The notes beneath the pieces were generated by a model. The model saw only the letters and a list, made by a program, of their open reading frames with translations. It was not told where the DNA came from and did no database searches. 64,000 nucleotides of DNA, taken from the NCBI RefSeq assembly GCF_022601735.1, contig NZ_JAKUMM010000002.1:1-64000 (forward strand), in the 5' to 3' direction. This document shows positions 1-8,336 of this stretch, piece after piece. Source of the stretch: Atopomonas sediminilitoris. Lineage in GTDB: Bacteria > Pseudomonadota > Gammaproteobacteria > Pseudomonadales > Pseudomonadaceae. How positions within the stretch are numbered: position 1 is the first letter of the stretch; each line of letters opens with the position of its first letter. Both the position numbers and the translations under genes were made by a program.

Positions 1-55
1 CATTCGAATTGAGCAAAGGGGGCAGGGGCGCCCCAAAGCCCAAACAAACCCGTAA

Positions 56-214
56 AATAAATCTGTCCCCTTTTTTCGTTTTTTTTCTCTTTTTTCGGAG
101 TCGTTGATTGGCCTGGATTTCGACGATGAACTGGCCGAAGACCTGATCAATAAAGGCCGCGATTTAGCAGACCAGCTGGCACAGAATGCTGGCGCATGTA
201 CGGAGGACGATTAA
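56..214 (+). pseudogene. Possible 3' end of an unrecognised gene
   Basis: A frame open from 56 to the TAA at 212-214 ends in a protein-like acidic tail (residues such as GLDFDDELAEDLINKG). It has no convincing start: only a TTG at 104 lies near a GGAG, and that GGAG is too close. The 5' part translates a T-rich run (68-96) and is unlikely to be native coding sequence. The stop overlaps the ATG of the next gene (TAATG), the usual sign of translational coupling, so this is probably the surviving tail of the first gene of a small operon whose front was replaced. The protein family is not recognised. Confidence 0.35.
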
Positions 215-1023
215 TGCAGCAAGTTGAGCGGATCCAGATATTTGAAAACACCCCTGAGCTGAAGTCGGAGGCACGTAAAGAACGCTATAAGCAGTTGTTG
301 GGCTTTATTGACCATACAATGGATTCCACAGATGCTGACCTGAAACGGCATCTGAAACATCTGTACTTTACCGGTGAGGCGGTGCGCTTGCTGCCCGGGC
401 AGAAACTACTGCGAAGGCCTTTGCAGGGTTTTTATCCGCGTCAAGCTTTTATTGCCGCAGCCTTGTCGGCACCGCAAGTGACGCAGGCCTATTTGGACGA
501 ATGCTTCGCCCGCTTTGAGGCCTTTCCGGGAATTCTTCCCGGTGTATCTGCGCTTTATTATCAGTGGGTGATGGGTGGAGTTCTCGTTAATTACCCGCTG
601 CTGAGCGAAGCTTGGCAGGAGTTAATAAAATTCTCCGAACGTCGTGATGCTTTCAAAAGCATTAATGGTGCGGATGCGTTGAAAAAGTTTTTCCACAGCA
701 TTCTTTACTTTAAACCTGATTCGCTTGGTGCAATTGATCCGTTATTATATTATTTTTCTTTGCGCTTCGACTTCGCTGGATTGGAATCAGATGCTGCCGA
801 TGCGCTACTTCGTTTTATGCTTTCCGTGCTCCGTGGTGAGAATGTTAAGGGTGGCCCTGAGGCTTACGAGCACTCTGCAGTGCTGCGCTTTTTTACCTTA
901 TTGCTAAGCGGTGAATTGCCTGAGCCTTTCTTAAGCTTTTGCCGCGAGCATTACGATGCGCTGCCTGCCGATCAACGAGTGACCTTCGATGGAAAACGCC
1001 TTTTATTGCCTGCTCAGCAGTGA
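214..1023 (+). CDS. Hypothetical protein, 269 aa, AT-rich gene
   Basis: I do not recognise this protein. The start at 214 is preferred over an in-frame ATG at 196 because GGAGG lies 7 bases ahead of it and because it overlaps the upstream stop. The product is soluble-looking, with no signal peptide or clear membrane helix, and is rich in Leu, Phe and Tyr with predicted helices throughout. Part of the gene (about 560-800) contains runs such as ATTATATTATTTTTC and is clearly AT-richer than its surroundings, which suggests horizontal acquisition. It overlaps the next gene by 35 bases, so the two probably act together. Accessory cargo such as an immunity or effector-linked protein is possible but not shown by the sequence. 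Confidence 0.6.
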   Translation: MQQVERIQIFENTPELKSEARKERYKQLLGFIDHTMDSTDADLKRHLKHLYFTGEAVRLLPGQKLLRRPLQGFYPRQAFIAAALSAPQVTQAYLDECFARFEAFPGILPGVSALYYQWVMGGVLVNYPLLSEAWQELIKFSERRDAFKSINGADALKKFFHSILYFKPDSLGAIDPLLYYFSLRFDFAGLESDAADALLRFMLSVLRGENVKGGPEAYEHSAVLRFFTLLLSGELPEPFLSFCREHYDALPADQRVTFDGKRLLLPAQQ

Positions 1024-1417
1024 GACTGCTGAGCACTGCGCCCAAGTGGAGTGCTTTCTGGGCCCCGATAAGCCCGTGCTGGACGACGATGTGGCCGAGC
1101 CTTGGCAAGCCTGCTACCGAGCGCTGGAGTTTGTCGTAGAGCCTGTGTACCTACAGCGCGAAGACAACCGCCGCCTGTGGGCCGGTTGGGATATTCATGC
1201 CGGTTTTGAAGTGGCGCAAACCCTGATCGCAGCATGCCGCGAGGCGGGCTGCCAGGTTTTGGTGCCCACCTTGTGGTTAGGCGGCGATGTGCTGGCTATC
1301 GAAAACCCGCACGACCTCTACGCCCCCAAAGCGCTGAAAATGCTCAAAGAAGATTCGGTGTTCGACGAACCTAAGTTGATTAAGTTACTGAGAAAACGGC
1401 TCCCCAACCTTGATTGA
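989..1417 (+). CDS. Hypothetical protein, 142 aa
   Basis: The family is not recognised. The ATG at 989 lies inside the end of the preceding gene, giving a 35-base overlap. No strong ribosome-binding site is visible, so translation is likely coupled to the upstream gene; a GTG at 1046 is an alternative start. The product is a small acidic cytoplasmic protein containing VVEPVYLQREDNRRLWAGWD near its middle and a basic C-terminal tail (KLIKLLRKRLPNLD). It has no signal peptide or membrane segment. The 3' end overlaps the first codons of the gspE-like stub. With its upstream partner it forms a two-gene accessory cassette. Confidence 0.55.
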   Translation: MENAFYCLLSSETAEHCAQVECFLGPDKPVLDDDVAEPWQACYRALEFVVEPVYLQREDNRRLWAGWDIHAGFEVAQTLIAACREAGCQVLVPTLWLGGDVLAIENPHDLYAPKALKMLKEDSVFDEPKLIKLLRKRLPNLD

Positions 1418-1586
1418 CCCACGGTCACCTTTGCCTTTTGCCTTTGCCAAACGCCACGGCGTGTTACTGCGCGAGCACGCTGTGCAGGCCCGCCCGGGTG
1501 CCAGCTGGGCGGCGCTGCAAGAAGCCCAGCGCTATGCCGGGCAGGCACTGGCCGTGCACTGGCTAAGCGCCGAGGCGTTTAGCGCC
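1410..1586 (+). pseudogene. Truncated 5' stub of a type II secretion ATPase gene (gspE-like)
   Basis: The translation from a TTG at 1410 contains LPFAFAKRHGVLL, then a stretch ending ALAVHWLSAEAF. This matches the conserved extreme N-terminus of GspE/PilB-type secretion ATPases, which usually reads RLPFAFAKRHGV followed by a variable segment and a DxxAF motif. Full GspE is about 490-570 aa, but only about 59 residues remain. The similarity stops where the stop codon of the convergent TRAP gene begins (1579-1581), and the open frame then runs into antisense of that gene. The likely history is a deletion or insertion that joined a decayed T2SS locus to the TRAP gene. Recognition rests on memory of the family motif, not a search. 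Confidence 0.6.
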
Positions 1587-2673
1587 AGTTGTAGAGGGCT
1601 TTTTCGGTGAGGGCGCTGTAGTCGCTGGCTTGCTCGCGGAAGGCTTTCATTGAGGCCCAGATGCGGCTACCCAGGTCGCTTTGCGCGGCGAATTCGTCGA
1701 GCACTTGTTCGCTTGCCGTTTTCAGCGCGGCGATGACGTCTTCTGGGTATTGCGCTATCTCTACGCCTTCGTTTTTGAGTTGTTGCAAGGCTTGGATGTT
1801 GTGGAAGGTGAAGTCGTCGAGCATGTCGGCGTTACAGCTGCGCGCGGCTTCGACCACGATGGCGGCGAGATCGTCCGGCAGTTGATCGAGGGCGGCTTGG
1901 TTGATCAGCAGTTCGAGCACGGCTTGCGGCTCTTGCCAGCCCGGCGCGTAGTAGTAGCTGGCGGCTTTGTGCAGGCCAAAGGCTTGGTCGTTGTAGGGGC
2001 CAATCCATTCGGTGGCGTCGATGGCGCCGGTTTGCAGGGCGGTGAAGATTTCGCTGCCGGGCATGATGACGGGGGTGGCGCCGAGCTTGGTCAGCACTTC
2101 GCCGCCGAGGCCGGGCATGCGGATTTTCAGGCCGGCGAGGTCTTCGACTTTGTCGATGCGCTTGTTAAACCAGCCGCCCATTTGCATGCCGGAGTTGCCG
2201 CAGGCAAAGGGTTTTACGCCAAACGGGGCGTAGGCTTCATCCCACAGCGCTTGGCCACCACCTTTGTGCAGCCAGGCGTTCATTTCTTGCGCGGATAAGC
2301 CAAACGGCACGGTGGTGAAGAAGGTGGCGGCCGGCACTTTGCCTTTCCAGTAGTAGGCGGCGCCGTGGCCGATTTCGGCGGTGCCACGGGCGACGGCGTC
2401 AAACACTTCTAGCGGCGGCACCAGTTCGCCGCCGGCGAACACCTTGATGTTGAGGCGGCCGCCGCTCATGCGGGTGACGATGTCGGCAAAGCGCTGTGCG
2501 CCGGTGCCGAGCGCGGGGAAGTTTTTCGGCCACGCGGTGACCATCTTCCAGTTAAAACGTTGGGGCTTTTCTGCTGGGGCAGGGGCGGCGGCTGGTTCTT
2601 CTTGTTGGCAGGCGCTTAGGCCCAGCGCGGCGATACCGAGACCGGCAGCACCGATTAACTCGCGACGTTTCAT
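1579..2673 (-). CDS. TRAP transporter solute-binding protein, DctP/TakP type
   Basis: This is a periplasmic substrate-binding subunit of a tripartite ATP-independent transporter, 364 aa, the usual length. The second ATG (2673) is chosen because AAGGA lies 6 bases upstream of it, while the first ATG at 2679 would abut that site. The N-terminus KRRELIGAAGLGIAALGLSAC has a twin-arginine-like pair and a lipobox cysteine, so the product may be a Tat-exported lipoprotein. The motifs GGWFNKRI, GLKIRMPGLGGEVL and GAIDATEWIGPYND are characteristic of the TakP/alpha-keto-acid-binding subgroup. No DctQ or DctM membrane subunit is present in the window, so it is an orphan or its partners lie elsewhere. 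The ligand is probably a carboxylate, by inference. Confidence 0.88.
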   Translation of the reverse strand: MKRRELIGAAGLGIAALGLSACQQEEPAAAPAPAEKPQRFNWKMVTAWPKNFPALGTGAQRFADIVTRMSGGRLNIKVFAGGELVPPLEVFDAVARGTAEIGHGAAYYWKGKVPAATFFTTVPFGLSAQEMNAWLHKGGGQALWDEAYAPFGVKPFACGNSGMQMGGWFNKRIDKVEDLAGLKIRMPGLGGEVLTKLGATPVIMPGSEIFTALQTGAIDATEWIGPYNDQAFGLHKAASYYYAPGWQEPQAVLELLINQAALDQLPDDLAAIVVEAARSCNADMLDDFTFHNIQALQQLKNEGVEIAQYPEDVIAALKTASEQVLDEFAAQSDLGSRIWASMKAFREQASDYSALTEKALYNWR

Positions 2674-2763
2674 CAGCATTCCTTGTGTGGCGGTGAGGCA
2701 AAGGCCTCACTATGCCTAGTCGCGCGCTGACCGGCTAGTCTGTGCTGCGATGCCGCCTGAGCG

Positions 2764-2979
2764 TTAGCTGCCTTCGATGCGGAAGCCGATTTTTAAGCCC
2801 ACTTGGTAGTGCGCGACTTGGCCATTAAGGATGTGGCCGCGGGTTTCGGTGACTTCGAACCAATCCATGTTTTTCACGCTTTTACTGCATTCGCTGATGG
2901 CGTTTTGGATGGCGTCTTCGATGCTGGTGGTGGATGAGCCAACCACTTCGATTTTTTTGTAGGTGCGATGGTCTGACAT
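2764..2979 (-). CDS. Dodecin family flavin-binding protein
   Basis: Dodecins are small proteins, about 68-71 aa, that form hollow dodecamers and store or buffer flavins such as FMN or riboflavin. This 71-aa product begins with the typical YKKIEVVGSSTTSIEDAIQNAI segment and has the central W of NMDWFEVTETRG, the aromatic residue that stacks on flavin in the family, followed by the HYQVGLKIGFRI strand. The gene is monocistronic on the minus strand between uvrD and the TRAP gene. Its ribosome-binding site GAGGA lies in the loop of a short hairpin whose 3' arm reaches the A of the start codon (see the separate entry). Confidence 0.93.
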   Translation of the reverse strand: MSDHRTYKKIEVVGSSTTSIEDAIQNAISECSKSVKNMDWFEVTETRGHILNGQVAHYQVGLKIGFRIEGS

Positions 2980-3008
2980 GACAGAACTCCTCGGTGGATG
3001 TTCTGTCA
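2979..3008 (-). promoter_or_regulatory. Hairpin presenting the dodecin Shine-Dalgarno
   Basis: A perfect 9-bp inverted repeat TGACAGAAC / GTTCTGTCA (2979-2987 and 3000-3008) has a 12-base loop. In the minus-strand RNA the loop contains GAGGA, the dodecin ribosome-binding site, and the 3' arm includes the A of the ATG. This could modulate translation initiation, or be a DNA operator; neither is demonstrated. Confidence 0.4.
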
Positions 3009-3028
3009 GCCTAGACCGTAATGGGCAC

Positions 3029-5200
3029 TTACAGCGCTTCGAGTTTGGCGTAGGCGACCATTAGCCACTTGGCGCCTTCACTGTCGAAGTTGACGTGGAC
3101 GCGCGCTTGCGCGGCGCTGCCTTCGAAATTGAGGATGATGCCTTCGCCAAACACCGGATGGCGAACGCGCTGGCCCAGCGTGAGACCGGTGTCGGGCACT
3201 TCTGCGCCGGCAAACGGGCTGAGGTTGGGGCGCGGTTGGCCGCCAAATGGGCGGCTGATGCTGTTTTGCAGACGCACTTCGCTCAGGGTGTCGGCGGGCA
3301 TTTCGCGCACGAAACGTGACACCTTGTTGTAGGTTTCGCTGCCGTACAGACGGCGGGTTTCGGCGTAGGTGAGCACCAGTTGCTGCATGGCGCGGGTGAC
3401 GCCCACGTAGGCGAGGCGCCGTTCTTCTTCTAAGCGGCCCGGTTCTTCTAGGCTCATTTTGTGCGGGAACAGGCCTTCTTCCATGCCGGCGAGGAACACC
3501 AGCGGGAACTCCAAGCCCTTGGCGCTGTGCAGGGTCATCAGTTGCACGCTGTCTTCGTGTTCGTCGGCTTGGGTGTCGCCGGCCTCTAAGGCGGCGTGGT
3601 CGAGGAAATCCGCCAGTGGCGACAGCTCGACTTCTTCGCTTTCAAAGGTGCGCGCGGCGCTGACCAGCTCTTCTAGGTTTTCCACCCGCGCTTGGCCTTT
3701 ATCGCCTTTTTCAGCGCGGTGATAGGCGATCAGGCCGGATTGCTCGATCACGGTTTGTGTCATCAAGCCTAGGGCGAAGGCATCGACCTTGCTGGCAAGG
3801 TTTTCAATCAGTTCGATAAAACTGCCCAAGCTGCTGGCGGCGCGCCCGCTGACGGCTTGGTTGGCGATCAGTTGTTGCATCGCTCGCCACATCGACAAGC
3901 CCTGCTCGCGGGCGTGTTGGCGCAAGTTCTCAACAGTTTTTTCGCCGATGCCGCGTGGCGGTACGTTGATCACGCGCTCCAGCGCGGCGTCGTCGTCGCG
4001 CAGGCGCACGAGGCGCAGGTAGGCCAGCGCGTTTTTGATTTCGAGGCGTTCGAAGAAGCGCTGTCCGCCATAGATGCGGTAGGGGATTTTCTCGCGCAGG
4101 AGCGCTTCTTCCAGTACCCGCGATTGCGCGTTGGAGCGATAGAGGATGGCCATGTCTTGGCGGGCCATGCCGTCGCGCACGCCTTGTTCGATACGTTCGA
4201 CGATAAAGCGCGCTTCATCGTATTCGTTGAAGGCGGCGTACAGGGCGATGGGGTCGCCTTCGATATCGTCGGTCCACAGTTCTTTGCCTAAGCGGCCAGC
4301 GTTATTGGCGATCAGGCTGTTGGCGGCTTTCAAGATGGTGCCGGTGGAGCGGTAGTTTTGCTCCAGGCGGATCATTTCGGCGTTGGGGAAGTCGCTGTTG
4401 AACTGCTGGATATTCTCGATGCGTGCGCCGCGCCAGCCGTAGATGGATTGGTCGTCATCGCCGACCACCATCAGGTTGCAGTGCTTGCCTGCGAGCAGGC
4501 GCAGCCAGGCGTACTGCACGGCGTTGGTGTCTTGGAACTCGTCGACTAAGACGTGCTTAAAACGCAGGCGGTAGTGTTCGAGCAGGCTGGGGCGGTCGCG
4601 CCACAGTTCGAGCGCGCGGAGCAGCAATTCGGCGAAGTCCACCGCGCCGGCGCGGGCGCAGGCGGCTTCGTAGGCTTCGTAGATTTTTTGCATGGTGGCG
4701 AGAAACAAGTCGCCGCCGGGCTGAATATTGTGCGGGCGGATGCCTTCGTCTTTCTGCCCGTTGATAAACCACTGCGCTTGCTTGGGCGGCCAGCGTTGGT
4801 CATCGAGCTGTAGCTCACGCAGCACGCGCTTGACCAAGCGGTGTTGGTCGTCGCTATCGAGGATCTGGAAGTTCTCGACTAATCCGGCCTCTTGCCAATG
4901 TTGGCGCAGCAGGCGATGGGCTAAGCCGTGGAAAGTGCCGACCCACATGCCAGCCGGCTCAGCGCCGAGCATCTGCGCGATGCGCGCGCGCATCTCATGC
5001 GCGGCCTTGTTGGTGAAGGTCACGGCCATGATGCTGTGCGGCGCAGCATTTTCGACCTGTAACAGCCACGCAATGCGGTGCACTAAGACACGGGTTTTGC
5101 CAGAGCCAGCACCGGCCAGTACCAGTTGTTGCCCTAGGGCAGCACTGACGGCGGCGCGTTGGCCAGCGTTGAGATGATCGAGCAGATTAGAAACGTCCAT
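3029..5200 (-). CDS. uvrD: DNA helicase II UvrD
   Basis: UvrD is a 3'-5' superfamily 1 helicase acting in methyl-directed mismatch repair and nucleotide excision repair. From the ATG at 5200 the product is 723 aa, close to E. coli UvrD (720). An upstream in-frame extension to 5302 is rejected because homology begins at MDVSNLLDHLN. Motifs in order: Q motif region LNAGQRAAV, Walker A AGAGSGKT near residue 30, TFTNKAAHEMRAR (Ia), VDEFQDTN (II), GDDDQSIYGWRGA (III), LEQNYRSTG (IV), TLHSAKGLEFPLVFLAGMEEGLFP (V) and VGVTRA (VI). The C-terminal segment LGQRVRHPVFGEGIILNFEG is the Tudor-like domain that contacts RNA polymerase in UvrD. The divergent neighbour is a GGDEF/EAL gene, as in P. aeruginosa. 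Confidence 0.97.
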   Translation of the reverse strand: MDVSNLLDHLNAGQRAAVSAALGQQLVLAGAGSGKTRVLVHRIAWLLQVENAAPHSIMAVTFTNKAAHEMRARIAQMLGAEPAGMWVGTFHGLAHRLLRQHWQEAGLVENFQILDSDDQHRLVKRVLRELQLDDQRWPPKQAQWFINGQKDEGIRPHNIQPGGDLFLATMQKIYEAYEAACARAGAVDFAELLLRALELWRDRPSLLEHYRLRFKHVLVDEFQDTNAVQYAWLRLLAGKHCNLMVVGDDDQSIYGWRGARIENIQQFNSDFPNAEMIRLEQNYRSTGTILKAANSLIANNAGRLGKELWTDDIEGDPIALYAAFNEYDEARFIVERIEQGVRDGMARQDMAILYRSNAQSRVLEEALLREKIPYRIYGGQRFFERLEIKNALAYLRLVRLRDDDAALERVINVPPRGIGEKTVENLRQHAREQGLSMWRAMQQLIANQAVSGRAASSLGSFIELIENLASKVDAFALGLMTQTVIEQSGLIAYHRAEKGDKGQARVENLEELVSAARTFESEEVELSPLADFLDHAALEAGDTQADEHEDSVQLMTLHSAKGLEFPLVFLAGMEEGLFPHKMSLEEPGRLEEERRLAYVGVTRAMQQLVLTYAETRRLYGSETYNKVSRFVREMPADTLSEVRLQNSISRPFGGQPRPNLSPFAGAEVPDTGLTLGQRVRHPVFGEGIILNFEGSAAQARVHVNFDSEGAKWLMVAYAKLEAL

Positions 5201-5372
5201 GGGACGGCATTCTACGGGGCACCCCACAATGCCGGCAAACCACATTGACCATTGACCGGCACCCAACCAAGGTTGGGGTGGGTGGTCACCAAAAAACTTC
5301 AAGGGTCGCTTGGGTCACGCGGGGTAGGTGGGTATGCTGGGGCCACCCTAGGTCCAGATACTTATAAAAACC

Positions 5373-8246
5373 ATGACCGCCGCACTGACGTTTGTGCCGC
5401 TGAGGGATGCAGCAGCCGAAATTACCCAGCGTTATGCCACCGAGTTACGCGTGGCGCGTACGCACCTGCTTTATCAGGGCTCACGCCTACCCACCTTATT
5501 AATGCTATTGGCCGTGGCCAGTTGCAGCTTTTTGCATTGGCAACAAGGCAGCGTCAGTCTGTGGCTGTTGGTTTGGTTGGGCACGGTGGTGTTGCTCGCG
5601 GTGTTGCGTATCACCCAAGTGCTGTCCTTTGAGCGGGCTGGCATGGTGCGCCAAGCGGCGCGGCGTTGGCGGGTGAACTTTTTAATCGGCGCGGGGCTGT
5701 CGGGCATCAGCCTAGGGCTGGCGGCAGTGTTTATGGTCGATGTGCCCGGCTTTGTTCAGCAGATGTTGGTGTACGGTCTGCTGGCTTGTGCGGTGCTCAG
5801 TGCCAGCGTGGCCTATGCGGTGAGTGTGCCGGCGTTTTTGGCGTTTGCCTTGCCCAGCTTGTTGCCGGCCAGCCTGTACTTACTTAGCTCGCCGAATGCC
5901 TACGCGCAAGGTTGGGGCCTGCTCGGCTTGATCATGCTCGGCGGTTTGACCCTGATCGCATGGCAGATGAACCGCTTAGTGACGCGCAACTTGCTGCGGC
6001 GCTTTCAGCATCAAAGCCTGATTGAAACGCTGCAAGAAGCCAACGTGCGCAGCGACGCGCTCAATAGCCATTTGGCCGAAGAAGTGCAACAGCGGCGTCG
6101 TGCGGAACAAGCATTGCGCGAGGCGCACGATGGCCTTGAGCGCCATGTGCAAGAGCGCACCCAAGCCCTAGCGCAGACCAGTGCCGACTTGGCCTACAGC
6201 AAAAAGCGGCTGGATTTGGCGTTAGAAGCCAGCCGGCTAGCGCTGTGGGATTGGAACTTGGACACCGACGAAGTCTTTCACTCGCGCGTGCATGAGCTGT
6301 TTGGCGTGGAGTCCGGCGTGCTCGGCGCTAATTTCCAAGACCTGTTACCGCGCTTGCACCCTGACGACGTGGCGCCGCTGCGCAAAGCCATGCTTGAGCA
6401 TCTGCGTGGGCAGACCAGCGAATACTTAGTGGAATACCGCGTGCGGCATAACGACGGCCATTGGCTGTGGGTGGAAGACCGTGGTCGCGCGGTTGAGCGC
6501 GACGCCGATGGCCGCGTACACCGGATGCTGGGCACGCGGCGTGATATCAGCCAACGCCATCAGCGCGAAGAGCAACAGCGTTTGGCCGTGACCGTGTTTG
6601 ACGCCGCCAGCGAGGGGATCTTTATTCTCAATGTCGCGGGCGAAGTGCTGAGCGTGAATGATGCCCTGCTGAAGATCACCGGCCAGCGCCGTGAATTGGT
6701 AGAAGGCTACCGTATCGACGAAATTGCCGGCAGCTTTGACCTAGTTCAGCGCTATATGCAGATTCGCGGCGAGCTGGTACGCGAGGGCCGCTGGCAGGGC
6801 GAACTGAACGGCACGCGGCACAGCGGCGAGCATTACCCGCAGTGGCTGGAAATGACCGTGGTGCGCAACAGCGAAGGCCGCGTGTCGCACTTTGTCGGCT
6901 TCTTGACCGACCTATCGGCACGCCGCGCCATTGAAGATCGCCTGCGTTACTTGTCGCATTACGATGCGCTCACCGGGTTGGCCAATCGCGCGTTATTCCG
7001 CGAGCGCCTGCATCAGGCCAGCCAGCGCGTGCGCCAACAAGGCCGCAGCATGGCCCTGCTGCACATCGACTTAGACCGCTTCAAGCAACTCAACGAAAGC
7101 CTCGGCCAAGAAGCCGCCGACCGCGTGCTGGCGCAGATTGCCCAGCGTTTGGTGAGCGCCGTACCGGAGGCCGAGTTGCTGGCGCGCTTATCCGGCGATG
7201 AGTTTTCGCTTTTGATTGAGCAGCACACCAGCTTGTCGGCGCTGTCGCGCATTGCCAGTCGCCTGTTGGCTAAGGTGCGCGAGCCTTTGCAGTTGGCAGG
7301 GCACGAGCTGGTGCACAGTGCCTCGGTGGGCATTAGCTTGTACCCGGATAACGCGCGCGAGGTGTCAGCCTTGATGAGCCAAGCGCAGCAAGCCATGCAG
7401 CACGCCAAGCATGTCGGCGGCGACACCTTTCAGTTTTTCAGCGACAACCTGCAAGCCTGCACGGTGGAGCGTTTGCAGCTGGAGAACGACCTGCGCAAGG
7501 CCATCCGCGAAAATCAGTTGGTGGTGTACTTCCAGCCCAAGCTGGCGCTGCGCGGCGGTCAGCTCAGCGGTGCTGAAGCCTTGGTGCGCTGGCGGCACCC
7601 GACGCTGGGTTTGGTCGCGCCGGCCGCCTTTATCAGTCTGGCCGAAGAAACCGGCTTGATCGCCGCCATTGGCGAGCAAGTGCTACGCATGGCGTGTCAG
7701 GCCGCTAAACAGTGGCTGGACGAAGGGTTTGATGACTTGCGGGTGGCGGTGAACTTATCGGCGCAGCAGTTGCGCCAAGGCAATTTGGTCAGCTTGGTGC
7801 GCGCGATCTTGCAAGAAACCGACTTGCCGCCGCATTTGCTGGAACTTGAACTGACCGAGAGCCTGCTGCTGGATAACCTCGACAGCACGCTCAACACCTT
7901 AGGCCAGCTCAAGCGCCTCGGGGTGACCTTGGCGATTGATGACTTTGGCACCGGCTATTCCTCGCTGAGCTACCTCAAGCGCTTGCCGGTGGACTGCGTG
8001 AAGATCGACCAATGCTTTGTGAATGACCTGCCGCGTGAAGGCGAAGACGCGGCGATCATTCGCGCGATCATTGCGTTGGCGCATGCGCTGGATTTACGCG
8101 TGGTGGCCGAAGGCGTTGAAGAACATGCGCAGTTGGATTTCCTCAAGGCGCAGCAATGCGATGAGGTGCAAGGCTATTTGATCAGCCCGCCGCGGGACGC
8201 TGCCGCGTTTATGCAGCTAGTGCAGGAACAAGGCGCGCTGGCTTAA
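5373..8246 (+). CDS. Membrane PAS-GGDEF-EAL signalling protein (cyclic-di-GMP)
   Basis: This 957-aa protein has several hydrophobic helices (about residues 35-210), a coiled region, two PAS/PAC domains (about 270-400 and 405-520), a GGDEF domain and a C-terminal EAL domain. The GGDEF signature reads SGDEF, with the first Gly replaced; some such proteins keep cyclase activity and others use the site only to bind nucleotide. The EAL domain keeps EALVRW, the metal-ligand motif DDFGTGYSSLSYL and the downstream KID and EGVE segments, so phosphodiesterase activity is likely. It lies divergent to uvrD and is followed by a strong terminator. No obvious ribosome-binding site precedes ATG 5373. The net effect on c-di-GMP cannot be read from sequence. 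Confidence 0.92.
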   Translation: MTAALTFVPLRDAAAEITQRYATELRVARTHLLYQGSRLPTLLMLLAVASCSFLHWQQGSVSLWLLVWLGTVVLLAVLRITQVLSFERAGMVRQAARRWRVNFLIGAGLSGISLGLAAVFMVDVPGFVQQMLVYGLLACAVLSASVAYAVSVPAFLAFALPSLLPASLYLLSSPNAYAQGWGLLGLIMLGGLTLIAWQMNRLVTRNLLRRFQHQSLIETLQEANVRSDALNSHLAEEVQQRRRAEQALREAHDGLERHVQERTQALAQTSADLAYSKKRLDLALEASRLALWDWNLDTDEVFHSRVHELFGVESGVLGANFQDLLPRLHPDDVAPLRKAMLEHLRGQTSEYLVEYRVRHNDGHWLWVEDRGRAVERDADGRVHRMLGTRRDISQRHQREEQQRLAVTVFDAASEGIFILNVAGEVLSVNDALLKITGQRRELVEGYRIDEIAGSFDLVQRYMQIRGELVREGRWQGELNGTRHSGEHYPQWLEMTVVRNSEGRVSHFVGFLTDLSARRAIEDRLRYLSHYDALTGLANRALFRERLHQASQRVRQQGRSMALLHIDLDRFKQLNESLGQEAADRVLAQIAQRLVSAVPEAELLARLSGDEFSLLIEQHTSLSALSRIASRLLAKVREPLQLAGHELVHSASVGISLYPDNAREVSALMSQAQQAMQHAKHVGGDTFQFFSDNLQACTVERLQLENDLRKAIRENQLVVYFQPKLALRGGQLSGAEALVRWRHPTLGLVAPAAFISLAEETGLIAAIGEQVLRMACQAAKQWLDEGFDDLRVAVNLSAQQLRQGNLVSLVRAILQETDLPPHLLELELTESLLLDNLDSTLNTLGQLKRLGVTLAIDDFGTGYSSLSYLKRLPVDCVKIDQCFVNDLPREGEDAAIIRAIIALAHALDLRVVAEGVEEHAQLDFLKAQQCDEVQGYLISPPRDAAAFMQLVQEQGALA

Positions 8247-8275
8247 GGCGCACCGCCGATAAAACCGCCGGCAAG

Positions 8276-8310
8276 AAAAAAGCGCTCACCGCAAACGGTG
8301 GGCGCTTTTT
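8276..8310 (+). terminator. Bidirectional Rho-independent terminator
   Basis: The stem AAAAAGCGCTCACC pairs with GGTGGGCGCTTTTT around a GCAAAC loop, with one G-T wobble. The A and T tails allow termination in both directions, serving the GGDEF/EAL gene and the convergent oxidoreductase gene. Confidence 0.88.
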
Positions 8311-8336
8311 GTTGGTCGCTCAGGGGGCGAAGGGCG

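Noticed and set aside
68..96. T-rich run as an intrinsic terminator
   Set aside because: No GC-rich stem of sufficient length precedes the run within the visible bases; the upstream GGGGCGCCCC (27-36) is too far away and too short to be convincing.
3857..4291. 144-codon plus-strand frame opposite uvrD
   Set aside because: Antisense shadow; uvrD motifs on the other strand account for the sequence.
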